From the NCBI GenBank assembly GCA_030425185.1, contig JAUIAU010000032.1, positions 1 through 35,492 of the forward strand: a stretch of DNA of 35,492 nt, written 5' to 3'. Made by a program: the position numbers and the translations under genes. Positions 15,908 to 25,748 of the stretch are shown here, piece by piece. Source of the DNA: Alphaproteobacteria bacterium (GTDB lineage: Bacteria; Pseudomonadota; Alphaproteobacteria; Rhodobacterales; Rhodobacteraceae). The notes under the pieces were generated by a model. It did not search any database. It was not told the DNA's origin and was given only the letters and a program-made list of their open reading frames with translations. Every line of letters starts with the position of its first letter. Within the stretch, counting starts at the first letter, position 1.

Positions 15908-16081
15908 TCACGCTTTCGCCGGACGCGCCAATATCTCAGTCCGTGGCGGCTCAGCCCGCCCAGTGTTCCCGATCGTGTCGCATGCCCGACCGAGCAGGAC
16001 CAGCCCGAAGGCCGCCGCCGCGACCGGCAGCGCCCAGGGCAGGGTCTCGGATATCCAGGCCGCGACATGGGGATTGATCAC
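15908..16081 (-). CDS. 57-residue single-span membrane protein between bolA and grxD (new short-ORF call)
   Basis: A GTG at 16081 overlaps the bolA stop by four bases (GTGA) and opens a 57-codon frame to TGA at 15908-15910. The product starts VINPHVAAWISETLPW, has one clear membrane helix (about residues 14-31, LPWALPVAAAAFGLVLLG) and a polar tail ending ILARPAKA. The stop-start overlap and the position exactly filling the bolA-grxD gap argue for a translated, co-transcribed gene. The GTG start and lack of a recognised family argue for caution. I cannot assign a function. Confidence 0.5.
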   Translation of the reverse strand: MINPHVAAWISETLPWALPVAAAAFGLVLLGRACDTIGNTGRAEPPRTEILARPAKA

Positions 16082-16314
16082 TCCGGCGCGCGCGTGGTCA
16101 GCGCCAACGCGTGCAACTCGCCCTGCGCCCCGTCCATCTTGCCCTTGAGCGCGGCATAGACCGCGCGCTGCTGCTGGACGCGGTTCAGGCCGCGGAAGCT
16201 TTCGTCCACGACCTCGGCGGCGAAATGCGCGCCGTCATCGCCCTGCACCGTGATCTTCGCCGCCGGGAAGCTCTCCCGGATCAGATCGTGGATATCCTGG
16301 GCGCTGATGGGCAT
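16078..16314 (-). CDS. bolA: BolA family protein
   Basis: The 78-residue BolA-fold protein is a partner of CGFS glutaredoxins in binding and trafficking 2Fe-2S clusters. It has the family core FRGLNRVQQQRAVYAALKGKM and the conserved C-terminal histidine (H68 in ELHALAL), with H30 (DGAHFAAEV) in the variable metal-ligand loop. An earlier ATG at 16338 would add eight residues. I chose 16314 because GGAG lies nine bases before it and the length (77-80) is typical. The order bolA, 57-codon ORF, grxD forms one transcription unit. Confidence 0.93.
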   Translation of the reverse strand: MPISAQDIHDLIRESFPAAKITVQGDDGAHFAAEVVDESFRGLNRVQQQRAVYAALKGKMDGAQGELHALALTTRAPE

Positions 16315-16397
16315 GGGCAGAAACTCCGTATTCGTCATGTGGGAATTTAAGCCCGCGCCCGCGCCGCCGCAAGGTCGGCCGATGTCGCGGGGCGCCT

Positions 16398-16411
16398 TGC
16401 GGAAATCCGCA
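16398..16411. promoter_or_regulatory. Short perfect palindrome between bolA and the RTX gene
   Basis: TGCGGA-AA-TCCGCA, a 6-2-6 dyad in the 175-base divergent gap between bolA (starts 16314) and the RTX gene (starts 16490). It could be an operator for either gene. No matching promoter elements are obvious around it. Confidence 0.25.
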
Positions 16412-16489
16412 TCCACCGGTCTTCCGCACTCGGGTCCGCCGCGCACCCGGCGCAAGCTCGGGGCGCGCAGCAGACAGGGAGACAGACCC

Positions 16490-16912
16490 ATGCCGAGGGG
16501 CGCACACGCATCGGGCGGCGGCACGATCCGCGGCAACAACAGGGACAACGTCCTGACCGGCACGAATGCCGACGAATTCGTCTTCGGGCGAGGGGGCGAC
16601 GACGTGATCGACACCGGCGGCGGCAATGACGTGGCCACCGGCGGCAGCGGCGCGGATACCTTCGTGACCGGGCCGGGGACGGGGGTGCTGACGATCACCG
16701 ATTTCGAGAACGGGGTGGACCGGATCGACGTCTCGGCCTTCGGGATCGACGCCAACGATCCGTGGGGCGGGCAATATGGCGGCTGTCTCGCCGACCTGAA
16801 CGGCGACACCTACCTGACCTTCTACGACCTGACGACCGGGCAGGAGGTGGCGGAGGTCATCCTGCAGAACGTCGACTACACGCTGATCGACATCAGCGAC
16901 TACATCTTCTGA
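16490..16912 (+). CDS. Very small RTX-type calcium-binding protein
   Basis: A 140-residue acidic protein. After a short Gly-rich N-terminus it has about three RTX nonapeptides in tandem (GRGGDDVID, TGGGNDVAT, GGSGADTFV, residues about 33-60), the calcium beta-roll signature. A typical RTX C-terminal block follows (LTITDFENGVDRIDVS). There is no Sec signal; such proteins usually leave by type I secretion using a C-terminal signal, and the tail here ends in DISDYIF. No T1SS gene is nearby. The frame is open further upstream, but CAGGGAG before 16490 supports this start. It converges on purL with a shared hairpin. Function unknown. Confidence 0.82.
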   Translation: MPRGAHASGGGTIRGNNRDNVLTGTNADEFVFGRGGDDVIDTGGGNDVATGGSGADTFVTGPGTGVLTITDFENGVDRIDVSAFGIDANDPWGGQYGGCLADLNGDTYLTFYDLTTGQEVAEVILQNVDYTLIDISDYIF

Positions 16913-16926
16913 GAGGGAGGGGCGGC

Positions 16927-19095
<2,169 letters not shown>

Positions 19096-19196
19096 CGACG
19101 GGCTCCTTCGCTCGGGCCCCGTTTAGGGCAAGGGCCGCACGGGGGGAAGGGTGTCGCTGCGGGCCGGGCCCGCGCTGCAAGGTCAGGCAACCTGCC

Positions 19197-19224
19197 AAAA
19201 AAAAGGCCGAGACGAAGCTCGGCC
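19197..19224 (-). terminator. Rho-independent terminator (minus strand)
   Basis: On the minus strand GGCCGAG-CTTCGT-CTCGGCC (7-bp perfect stem) runs directly into eight Us (the A-run at 19197-19204 on the plus strand). It is the only classical intrinsic terminator in the window. It ends leftward transcription 102 bases before the purL start codon. Confidence 0.88.
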
Positions 19225-19271
19225 AAAGTCCAACAGGGAGGTATGAAGCAAGCATCTCTGCCCGACTTCAT
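19197..19271 (-). ncRNA. Candidate small regulatory RNA with anti-Shine-Dalgarno stretch
   Basis: The minus-strand transcript would be about 75 nt. From the 5' end it shows a stem ATGAAG (19271-19266) pairing with CTTCAT (19248-19243), with an inner GCA-GAGA-TGC hairpin capped by a GNRA-type loop (19261-19252). A single-stranded stretch ACCUCCCUGUU (19242-19232), complementary to ribosome-binding sites, follows, then the U8 terminator. A promoter-like element lies at 19279-19307 with the right spacing. The section is also less GC-rich than the flanking genes. Anti-SD, U-tailed RNAs of this form are typical trans-acting sRNAs, presumably Hfq-dependent. A 3'UTR fragment of the LysR mRNA is the alternative. 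Confidence 0.6.
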
Positions 19272-19278
19272 GAATTGG

Positions 19279-19307
19279 GACATAGAGACTGCCCAATTTT
19301 CGATCAA
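19279..19307 (-). promoter_or_regulatory. Putative promoter of the candidate sRNA
   Basis: TTGATC (19307-19302), a 17-base spacer and TATGTC (19284-19279) on the minus strand. The predicted start lies at about 19271-19273, just where the 5' stem-loop begins. Confidence 0.4.
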
Positions 19308-19379
19308 GGCACTAAAACGCCGCATCACTGCAAAGCCGGTATGCGGTCATTGCATAGATCTGCCCGCGGCTTAGCTTTA

Positions 19380-20276
19380 TCAGGAATCCCTGCGGCGGCG
19401 GCGGTAGGCGATGACTTCTTCCGTCACGAAATCGCGGAAGGCCTCGACGCGTTTCGATTGTCGCAGCTCCTCGGGATAGGCGAGGAAGACCGGGACCTCG
19501 ACCGACTCGGTCCCCGGCAGGACCCGGACGAGGCTCGGGAAGTCCTCGGTCAGGTAATCGGGCAGGACGCCGATGCCGAGATCGGAGATCACGCTTTGCA
19601 GAACGCCAAAGTAGTTGTTCACGGTCAGGGTCCGCTCGATGTCGTAGGACATCAGCTCGCGAATCAGCATCGCGCCCGCGCTGACCTGGGCGCTGTCGGT
19701 GTTCTGGCAGACCAGCCGGTGATGCTTGAGGTCGTAGAGGCTCTCGGGCGTTCCGAACTTCTCGAGATACGTGGGCGCCGCGTAAAGGCGCATCCGGACG
19801 CTCATCAGGCGCTTGCGGATGAGGTCGGCCTGGCTGGGCTCCTTCATCCGGATCGCGACATCCGCCTCCCGCATCGGCAGGTCGAGGACGCGCTCCTCCA
19901 GCATGAGGTCGACGTTCAGGTCCGGGTATTTCTCGTAGAGCGCCGTCAGGCGCGGGGCGAGCCAGAGCGTGCCGAAGCCGATGGTGGTCGTGACGCGCAA
20001 TTGGCCGAAGACCTCTTCCTCGCTGTCGCGGATGCGGGCCGCGGCAGCGTCGAGGCGCTTGGTGATGTGCCGCGTGGCGTCGAACAGCAGCTCGCCCTGC
20101 TCGGTCAGGATCAGGCCGCGGGCATGGCGGTGGAACAGGGTGGTGTTCAGCGACTCTTCCAGCGCCCGGATCTGTCGGCTGACGGCAGACTGGCTGAGAT
20201 GCAGGGAATCGCCGGCATGGGTCAGGCTGCCGGCATCGGCGACCGCATGGAAGATTCGCAGCTTGTCCCAGTCCAT
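19380..20276 (-). CDS. LysR family transcriptional regulator
   Basis: The 298-residue regulator has an N-terminal winged helix-turn-helix (residues 4-64: LRIFHAVADAGSLTHAGDSL, then SQSAVSRQIRALEESLNTTLF) and a periplasmic-binding-protein-like effector domain from about residue 90. It is divergent from the indolepyruvate ferredoxin oxidoreductase gene, the usual arrangement for a LysR regulator and its target. A T-N11-A dyad lies in the shared gap (20387-20407). The effector is unknown; an aromatic or branched 2-oxoacid would fit the neighbour. Downstream on the same strand are the sRNA candidate and its terminator. Confidence 0.93.
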   Translation of the reverse strand: MDWDKLRIFHAVADAGSLTHAGDSLHLSQSAVSRQIRALEESLNTTLFHRHARGLILTEQGELLFDATRHITKRLDAAAARIRDSEEEVFGQLRVTTTIGFGTLWLAPRLTALYEKYPDLNVDLMLEERVLDLPMREADVAIRMKEPSQADLIRKRLMSVRMRLYAAPTYLEKFGTPESLYDLKHHRLVCQNTDSAQVSAGAMLIRELMSYDIERTLTVNNYFGVLQSVISDLGIGVLPDYLTEDFPSLVRVLPGTESVEVPVFLAYPEELRQSKRVEAFRDFVTEEVIAYRRRRRDS

Positions 20277-20386
20277 GATCCGGTGTCCGTCGTCAGAAAG
20301 TTGTCTTGGTAACGTTAACGGTCGCCCCGGGGTTACCCCGAGTGCCCCCGCCGACGCAACGAATGATCCCTCAAGAATTCACTTTG

Positions 20387-20407
20387 TAGGTCAGGAATTG
20401 TGACCTA
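20387..20407. promoter_or_regulatory. LysR-type dyad operator in the divergent LysR / oxidoreductase gap
   Basis: TAGGTCA (20387-20393) and TGACCTA (20401-20407) form a perfect 7-bp inverted repeat with a seven-base spacer. Inside it T20391 and A20403 are separated by 11 bases, matching the LysR box T-N11-A. It lies 36 bases before the oxidoreductase start codon, overlapping where its promoter should be. Confidence 0.55.
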
Positions 20408-20443
20408 ACATCGGTTGCAGGCAATCTTGGGAGGGAATGCCCG

Positions 20444-23400
20444 ATGTCTCGGCAAGATGTGCGTCTGTCCGACCGGTTCGACCTCACGCGATCCCCCGTG
20501 CTGCTGAACGGGACGCAGGCGCTGGTGCGCCTCATGCTGACCCAAGCCGCGCGCGACAAGGCGGCCGGTCTGAACACGGCGGGCTTCGTCACCGGCTACC
20601 GCGGCTCGCCGCTGGGGGCGGTGGATCAGCAGATGTCCCGCGCGAAGGCCGAGCTTGCCGCCGCGAACGTGATCTTCAAGGAAGGCCTGAACGAGGACCT
20701 CGCGGCGACCGCGCTCTGGGGCACCCAGCAGGCCGAACTGCGGGGCGAGGGGAGATACGACGGCGTCTTCGGCCTGTGGTACGGCAAGGGGCCGGGGGTG
20801 GACCGCTCGGGCGACGCCATGAAGCACGCCAACATGGCGGGCACGTCGCCCAAGGGCGGGGTGCTGATGGCGCTGGGGGACGACCACACGGGCGAGTCCT
20901 CGACGGTGCTGCACCAGTCCGAATGGGCGCTGGTCGATGCCTACATGCCCATCCTGAACCCGGCCGGGGTGCAGGAAATCCTCGACTACGGGATCTACGG
21001 CTACGCCCTGAGCCGCTTCGCCGGGGTGTGGGTCGGCCTCAAGACGATGAAGGACACGGTCGAGGCGACGGCGGTCGTCGACGGCCGGCCCGACCGGGTG
21101 CAGATCGTGCTGCCGGAGTTCGACATGCCCGAGGGCGGGCTGAACATCCGCCTGATCGACACGCCCCACGCGCAGGAAGCGCGGATGATCGACTACAAGC
21201 GCTTCGCCGCCGAAGCCTTCGGCCAAGCGAACCGGCTGGACCGCCGGGTCTGGGGCAAGCCCGGGGCGAAGATCGGCTTCATCGCGGCGGGCAAGAACTG
21301 GCTCGACCTGTGCCAGGCGCTGGCGATCCTCGGCATCGACGCGGCCGAGGCCGAGCGCCTCGGGATCACCACCTACAAGGTCGGCATGACCTGGCCGCTC
21401 GACATGCGGGGCTTCCACGACTGGGCCGAGGACCTCGACCTGATCGTGGTCGTCGAGGAAAAGCGCAAGCTGATCGAGGTGCAGGCCAAGGAGGCGATCT
21501 TCCACGACCGGCGCGGACGCCGGGTCTACGGCTGGGAGAACGACCGGGGCGAGGAACTGTTCCCGACCCGCGCCGCGCTCGATCCGGTCTGGATCGCCGA
21601 GAAGCTGGGCGCGATCCTGATCGAGGAGGGCCGCGACACCGACGCGATCCGGGCCGGGCTTGCGCGGCTGGCCGAGGCGCGCCGCGCCGACAACGCCCCG
21701 GAACTGGCGACCCGAACGCCGTATTTCTGCTCGGGCTGCCCGCACAACAGCTCGACCAAGGTGCCGGAGGGCAGCCGCGCCTATGCCGGGATCGGCTGCC
21801 ACTACATGGTGCAGTGGATGGACCGCGAGACGGTCGGCTTCACCCACATGGGGGGCGAGGGCGCGAACTGGATCGGCGAGTCGCTGTTCTCGACCCGCGA
21901 CCACGTGTCCCAGAACCTCGGCGACGGGACCTACAACCACTCGGGCGTGCAGGCGATCCGGGCCGCGCTCGCCGCGGGCACCAACATCACCTACAAGATC
22001 CTCTTCAACGACGCCGTCGCGATGACCGGCGGGCAGAAGAACGACGGCGGCCTGACGGCGCCGCAGATCGCGCATGAGCTGACCGCTATGGGGGTGAAGC
22101 ACATCGCCCTCGTCCATGACGAGAAAGAGCCGATCGACCTCGCGGCCTTTCCGCCGGGGCTGCCGCGTCACCTGCGCTCGGACCTGATGAAGGTCCAGGA
22201 AGAGTTCAGCCGGATCAAGGGCGTATCGGCCATCATTTACGTTCAGACCTGTGCCGCCGAAAAGCGCCGCCGCCGCAAGCGCGGCCAGTTTCCGGACCCG
22301 GATCGCCGGGTCTTCATCAACACCGATGTCTGCGAGGGCTGCGGCGATTGCGGCGTGCAGTCGAACTGTGTGTCCATCGTGCCGGTCGAGACCGAGTTCG
22401 GACGCAAGCGCGCCATCGACCAGTCGAGCTGCAACAAGGATTTCTCCTGCCTGAACGGGTTCTGTCCCTCCTTCGTGACGGTCGAGGGGGCGAAGCCGCG
22501 CAAGGCGGCCACCGCGACGCTGGACCTGCCGGACCTGCCGGACCCCGCGCTGCCCGCCATCGACGGAACCCACAACATCGTCGTGACCGGCATTGGCGGC
22601 ACCGGCGTGGTGACCATCGGCGCGGTGCTGACCATGGCGGCGCATCTCGACGACAAGGGCGCGGCGATGATCGAGATGGCCGGCCTCGCGCAGAAGGGCG
22701 GCGCGGTGCACATCCATTGCCGCCTTGCCAACCGGCCCGAGGACATCTCGGCGATCCGTGTGGCGGTGGGCGAGGCCCATGCGGTGATCGGCGGCGATCT
22801 CGTCGTGACGGCGGGCGCCAAGACGTTGGGACTGATGGCGACGGGGCGCACCGGCGCGGTCGTGAACAGCCACGAGATCGTCACCGGCGACTTCACGCGC
22901 AACCGGGATTTCAGAATTCCCGGCAAGGACTTGCAGCTCGCCCTTGAGGCGCGACTGCAACAAGGGCTGGCGGTGTTCGACGCGACCGAGCTGGCGGCGA
23001 AACTGCTGGGCGACTCGATCTACTCGAACATGATGGTCTTCGGGGCCGCGTGGCAGCGCGGTCTCGTCCCGCTCAGCCTCGACGCCATCCTGCGCGCAAT
23101 CGAACTGAACGGCGCGGCGGTCGAGCAGAACAAGGCCGCCTTCGCCTATGGCCGCTGGGCCATGGCGCACCCGAAAGACGCCGCGAAGCTGCTGGCGGCC
23201 GAGGTCGTCGTGAAGCCCGCCAGCCCGGACGAGCGTATCGCCCGGCGCGCCGCCCACCTGGAGGCCTACCAGGACACCGCGCTGGCCGCGAAGTACCGCG
23301 CCCGGCTCGCGCGGATCACCGATCCCGTCCTGCGAGACGCGGTCGCAAGAGGGTATCACAAGCTGCTGAGCTACAAGGACGAATACGAAGTGGCGCGGCT

Positions 23401-23848
23401 GCTGACCGAGACCCGCGCCAAGGCGGCAGAGGCCTTCGCGGGCGACCTGACGATCCGCTATCACCTCGCCCCGCCGCTGCTGCCGGGCAAGGGCGCGGAC
23501 GGCCGCCCCCTGAAGCGCCGGTTCGGACCCTGGATCGAGCGGCTCTTCCCGCTGCTTGCGCGGATGAAACGCCTGCGCGGCACGGCCTTCGATCCGTTCG
23601 GCTACACCGCCGAGCGGCGGATGGAGCGCGCGCTGATCGCCGAGTACGAGGCCGACATGGACTGGGCCGAGGCCCGGCTGAGCGATGCCACCCGCGACGC
23701 GGTGCTGGCGCTGGCCGAGCTGCCCCTGCAGATCCGCGGCTTCGGCCCGGTCAAGGAGGCGGCCGCCGCGGCGGCGGCGAAGCGGCGGGCCGAGCTGAAG
23801 GCGGTCATCGAGAGCGGCGGCACGCCCCTGAGCCAGGCGGCCGAGTAG
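20444..23848 (+). CDS. Fused indolepyruvate ferredoxin oxidoreductase (IorA-IorB type)
   Basis: The 1134-residue protein joins the alpha and beta parts of a 2-oxoacid:ferredoxin oxidoreductase, which decarboxylates aryl pyruvates (from Phe, Tyr, Trp) to acyl-CoA with reduction of ferredoxin. The order is: a pyrimidine-binding region (GYRGSPLGAVDQQM near residue 48), the TPP domain (about 425-540 with CSGCPHNSST and MGGEGANWIGES), a ferredoxin-like cysteine cluster (CEGCGDCGVQSNC near 630 and CNKDFSCLNGFCPS near 665), the gamma domain (VVTGIGGTGVVTIG near 710) and a C-terminal helical region. GGGAGGG precedes the ATG. The start at 20444, not the out-of-frame ATG at 20437, gives the full protein. 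The true substrate is unproven. Confidence 0.93.
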   Translation: MSRQDVRLSDRFDLTRSPVLLNGTQALVRLMLTQAARDKAAGLNTAGFVTGYRGSPLGAVDQQMSRAKAELAAANVIFKEGLNEDLAATALWGTQQAELRGEGRYDGVFGLWYGKGPGVDRSGDAMKHANMAGTSPKGGVLMALGDDHTGESSTVLHQSEWALVDAYMPILNPAGVQEILDYGIYGYALSRFAGVWVGLKTMKDTVEATAVVDGRPDRVQIVLPEFDMPEGGLNIRLIDTPHAQEARMIDYKRFAAEAFGQANRLDRRVWGKPGAKIGFIAAGKNWLDLCQALAILGIDAAEAERLGITTYKVGMTWPLDMRGFHDWAEDLDLIVVVEEKRKLIEVQAKEAIFHDRRGRRVYGWENDRGEELFPTRAALDPVWIAEKLGAILIEEGRDTDAIRAGLARLAEARRADNAPELATRTPYFCSGCPHNSSTKVPEGSRAYAGIGCHYMVQWMDRETVGFTHMGGEGANWIGESLFSTRDHVSQNLGDGTYNHSGVQAIRAALAAGTNITYKILFNDAVAMTGGQKNDGGLTAPQIAHELTAMGVKHIALVHDEKEPIDLAAFPPGLPRHLRSDLMKVQEEFSRIKGVSAIIYVQTCAAEKRRRRKRGQFPDPDRRVFINTDVCEGCGDCGVQSNCVSIVPVETEFGRKRAIDQSSCNKDFSCLNGFCPSFVTVEGAKPRKAATATLDLPDLPDPALPAIDGTHNIVVTGIGGTGVVTIGAVLTMAAHLDDKGAAMIEMAGLAQKGGAVHIHCRLANRPEDISAIRVAVGEAHAVIGGDLVVTAGAKTLGLMATGRTGAVVNSHEIVTGDFTRNRDFRIPGKDLQLALEARLQQGLAVFDATELAAKLLGDSIYSNMMVFGAAWQRGLVPLSLDAILRAIELNGAAVEQNKAAFAYGRWAMAHPKDAAKLLAAEVVVKPASPDERIARRAAHLEAYQDTALAAKYRARLARITDPVLRDAVARGYHKLLSYKDEYEVARLLTETRAKAAEAFAGDLTIRYHLAPPLLPGKGADGRPLKRRFGPWIERLFPLLARMKRLRGTAFDPFGYTAERRMERALIAEYEADMDWAEARLSDATRDAVLALAELPLQIRGFGPVKEAAAAAAAKRRAELKAVIESGGTPLSQAAE

Positions 23849-23944
23849 GGCGCGCGAGAATGCCTCCCGGCGTGTGCGAAAGGCTGGACCGGCAGGCCGC
23901 AAGGCGGTAATCGGGGGCGCAGATATCCTCGTCCGGACCCAGCG

Positions 23945-24853
23945 ATGTCCCAGACCCCCTCGTTCCCGTCGAAGCCGCAGATCGCGCGCGACATCTCCTA
24001 TGCGAGTTCCGCCCAGTCCCGGCCCGGCCGCGCCTTCATCCGCGTGATGGAGAACGCCACCGGTCGGCTGTCGCTGATCCGGCGCGCGATGGGCTACGAG
24101 ACCGAGGTAGCGCAGGGCCGCAACTTCTGGGAGGTGATGGCCGAACGCTATGGCCTGACCCTCGACGTGATCGGCGGCAGCCTCGAAAATATCCCCTCCG
24201 AGGGGCCGCTGGTGGTGATCGCCAACCACCCCTACGGCATTCTCGACGGGCTGATGATGGGCAACATCCTGTCCCGGCGGCGCAGCGAGTACCGCATCCT
24301 CGCCAACCGGGTGTTCCGCAAGGCGGCCGACCTGGAAAAGATCATCCTGCCGGTCAGCTTCGACGAGACGAAGGAAGCGCAGCGCGAGAACCTCGAAACC
24401 CGCAAGATCGCCCTCGAGTTCCTGCGGCAGGGCGGCGCGATGGGCGTGTTCCCGGGCGGCACGGTCTCGACCGCGCCCAAGCCCTTCGGGCGTCCGATGG
24501 ACCCGTTCTGGCGCACCTTTACCGCCAAGATGATCTCGAAGTCGGGCGCGACCGTCGTGCCGGTGTTCTTCGAAGGCTCGAACTCGCGCCTGTTCCAGAT
24601 CGCCAGCCACCTGCACCAGACCCTGCGGATGGCGCTGCTGATCAAGGAATTCAAGGCCCGCGTCGGCGAGCCGGTGCGTGTCGCGATCGGCGAGCCGCTC
24701 GATCCCGCCCTGATCGAGGCGCTGTCGCGCGACCCCCGCGCGCTGATGGATTTCCTGCGCGTCGAGACCTACAAGCTCAGCCCGCGTCCGCTGGGCAGCT
24801 ACGATTACGGCTACGAGTTCGAAGCCCGGTTCCGTGACAGGACCTATCGCTGA
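23945..24853 (+). CDS. PlsC-like lysophospholipid acyltransferase family protein
   Basis: The 302-residue protein has the acyltransferase catalytic block NHPYGILDG at residues 94-102. The spacing is NH-x5-D, not the canonical NH-x4-D, as in hemolysin-like/OlsF-type acyltransferases. The substrate-binding motif GVFPGGTVS is near residue 170. N- and C-terminal parts are basic and amphipathic, suggesting peripheral membrane binding. It may acylate lysophosphatidate or a lyso-amino-acid lipid; I cannot tell which. The last base of its TGA is the first of the murI ATG, so the two genes are translationally coupled. Confidence 0.85.
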   Translation: MSQTPSFPSKPQIARDISYASSAQSRPGRAFIRVMENATGRLSLIRRAMGYETEVAQGRNFWEVMAERYGLTLDVIGGSLENIPSEGPLVVIANHPYGILDGLMMGNILSRRRSEYRILANRVFRKAADLEKIILPVSFDETKEAQRENLETRKIALEFLRQGGAMGVFPGGTVSTAPKPFGRPMDPFWRTFTAKMISKSGATVVPVFFEGSNSRLFQIASHLHQTLRMALLIKEFKARVGEPVRVAIGEPLDPALIEALSRDPRALMDFLRVETYKLSPRPLGSYDYGYEFEARFRDRTYR

Positions 24854-25680
24854 TGGCCGTCGGGATCTTCGACTCGGGCCTCGGCGGCCTGACCGTCTAT
24901 GATGCGGTCACCAAGCGTCTGCCGGACGTGTCCTTCGTCTACTATGGCGACAACAAGCACGCGCCCTACGGCGTGCGCGATGCGCAGGACGTCTACGAAC
25001 TGACGAAGGCCGCGGTCACGCGCCTCTGGGACATGGGGTGCACGCTGGTCATCCTCGCCTGCAACACCGCAAGCGCGGCTGCGCTGCGCCGGATGCAGGA
25101 GGAGGGGGTTCCCCCCGGCAAACGGGTGCTCGGCGTCTTCGTGCCGCTGATCGAGGCGCTGACCGAACGGCAGTGGGGCGACAACTCGCCCCCGCGCGAG
25201 GTGGCGGTGAAACATGTCGCGCTCTTCGCGACGCCCGCAACCGTCGCCAGCCGCGCCTTCCAGCGCGAACTCGCGTTCCGCGCCATTGGCGTCGATGTCG
25301 AGGCGCAGGCCTGCGGCGGCGTGGTCGATGCGATCGAGGACGGCGACATGATCCTCGCCGAGGCGCTCGTGCGCTCCCACGTTGACGCGCTGAAGCGGAA
25401 GATGCCGACGCCCGAGGCCGCGATTCTCGGCTGCACGCATTACCCGCTGATGGCGGAGGTGTTCCAGGATGCGCTCGGCGCCGGGGTGAAGGTGTTCAGC
25501 CAGGCCGATCTCGTGGCCGAAAGCCTCGCCGACTACCTCGGGCGGCGGCCCGAGATGGAAGGACCGGCGGTGACCGCGCCCGACGGCGGGCCGCTCCTGC
25601 TGACCACCGGCAACCCGGCGAAGGTGTCGGACCACGCCACGCGCTTCCTGCGACGACGGCTGGCCTTTACCGCCGCCTGA
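24853..25680 (+). CDS. murI: Glutamate racemase
   Basis: The 275-residue cytoplasmic enzyme makes D-glutamate for peptidoglycan. The two catalytic cysteines are C70 ([11 protein letters not shown]) and C194 (LGCTHYPLM). The N-terminal [10 protein letters not shown] (D7, S8) and GDNKHAPYG motifs complete the active site. The length is normal. The start codon overlaps the stop of the acyltransferase gene (TGATG), placing membrane-lipid and cell-wall precursor synthesis in one transcript. The next gene, argC, begins 68 bases downstream. Confidence 0.96.
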   Translation: MAVGIFDSGLGGLTVYDAVTKRLPDVSFVYYGDNKHAPYGVRDAQDVYELTKAAVTRLWDMGCTLVILACNTASAAALRRMQEEGVPPGKRVLGVFVPLIEALTERQWGDNSPPREVAVKHVALFATPATVASRAFQRELAFRAIGVDVEAQACGGVVDAIEDGDMILAEALVRSHVDALKRKMPTPEAAILGCTHYPLMAEVFQDALGAGVKVFSQADLVAESLADYLGRRPEMEGPAVTAPDGGPLLLTTGNPAKVSDHATRFLRRRLAFTAA

Positions 25681-25748
25681 GACTACACCCGCGTCCAATC
25701 CGGGGCCGTGCCCGCATCTGCGCCCCGCCCGCAGCGAAAGACCGTGCC

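Noticed and set aside
16315-16338. Longer bolA start at 16338
   Set aside because: No ribosome site precedes it, while GGAG lies nine bases before the ATG at 16314 and gives the usual BolA length.
19159-19173. 15-base palindrome GCGGGCC-G-GGCCCGC upstream of purL
   Set aside because: Runs of G and C in such GC-rich DNA give frequent short palindromes, and no other promoter or riboswitch-like structure supports it. A purine riboswitch was considered and not found.
19243-19374. Plus-strand 43-codon ORF (MKQASLPDFMNW…) directly behind a GGGAGG
   Set aside because: The GGGAGG ends only one base before the ATG, too close to act as a ribosome site. The same bases are explained better as the anti-SD stretch and stem of the minus-strand sRNA with its U8 terminator.
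20310-20317. TAACGTTA palindrome and the nearby CGGGG-TTA-CCCCG hairpin upstream of the LysR gene
   Set aside because: Both are short and not clearly placed relative to promoter elements. The T-N11-A dyad at 20387-20407 is a much better operator candidate.
20405-24616. 1403-codon open frame on the minus strand
   Set aside because: It is antisense to the oxidoreductase and acyltransferase genes, whose motifs are unmistakable. It has low-complexity Arg/Gly/Ala composition typical of GC-rich shadow frames. The same holds for the long minus-strand frames at 13205-15391, 27804-30089 and 8761-10902.
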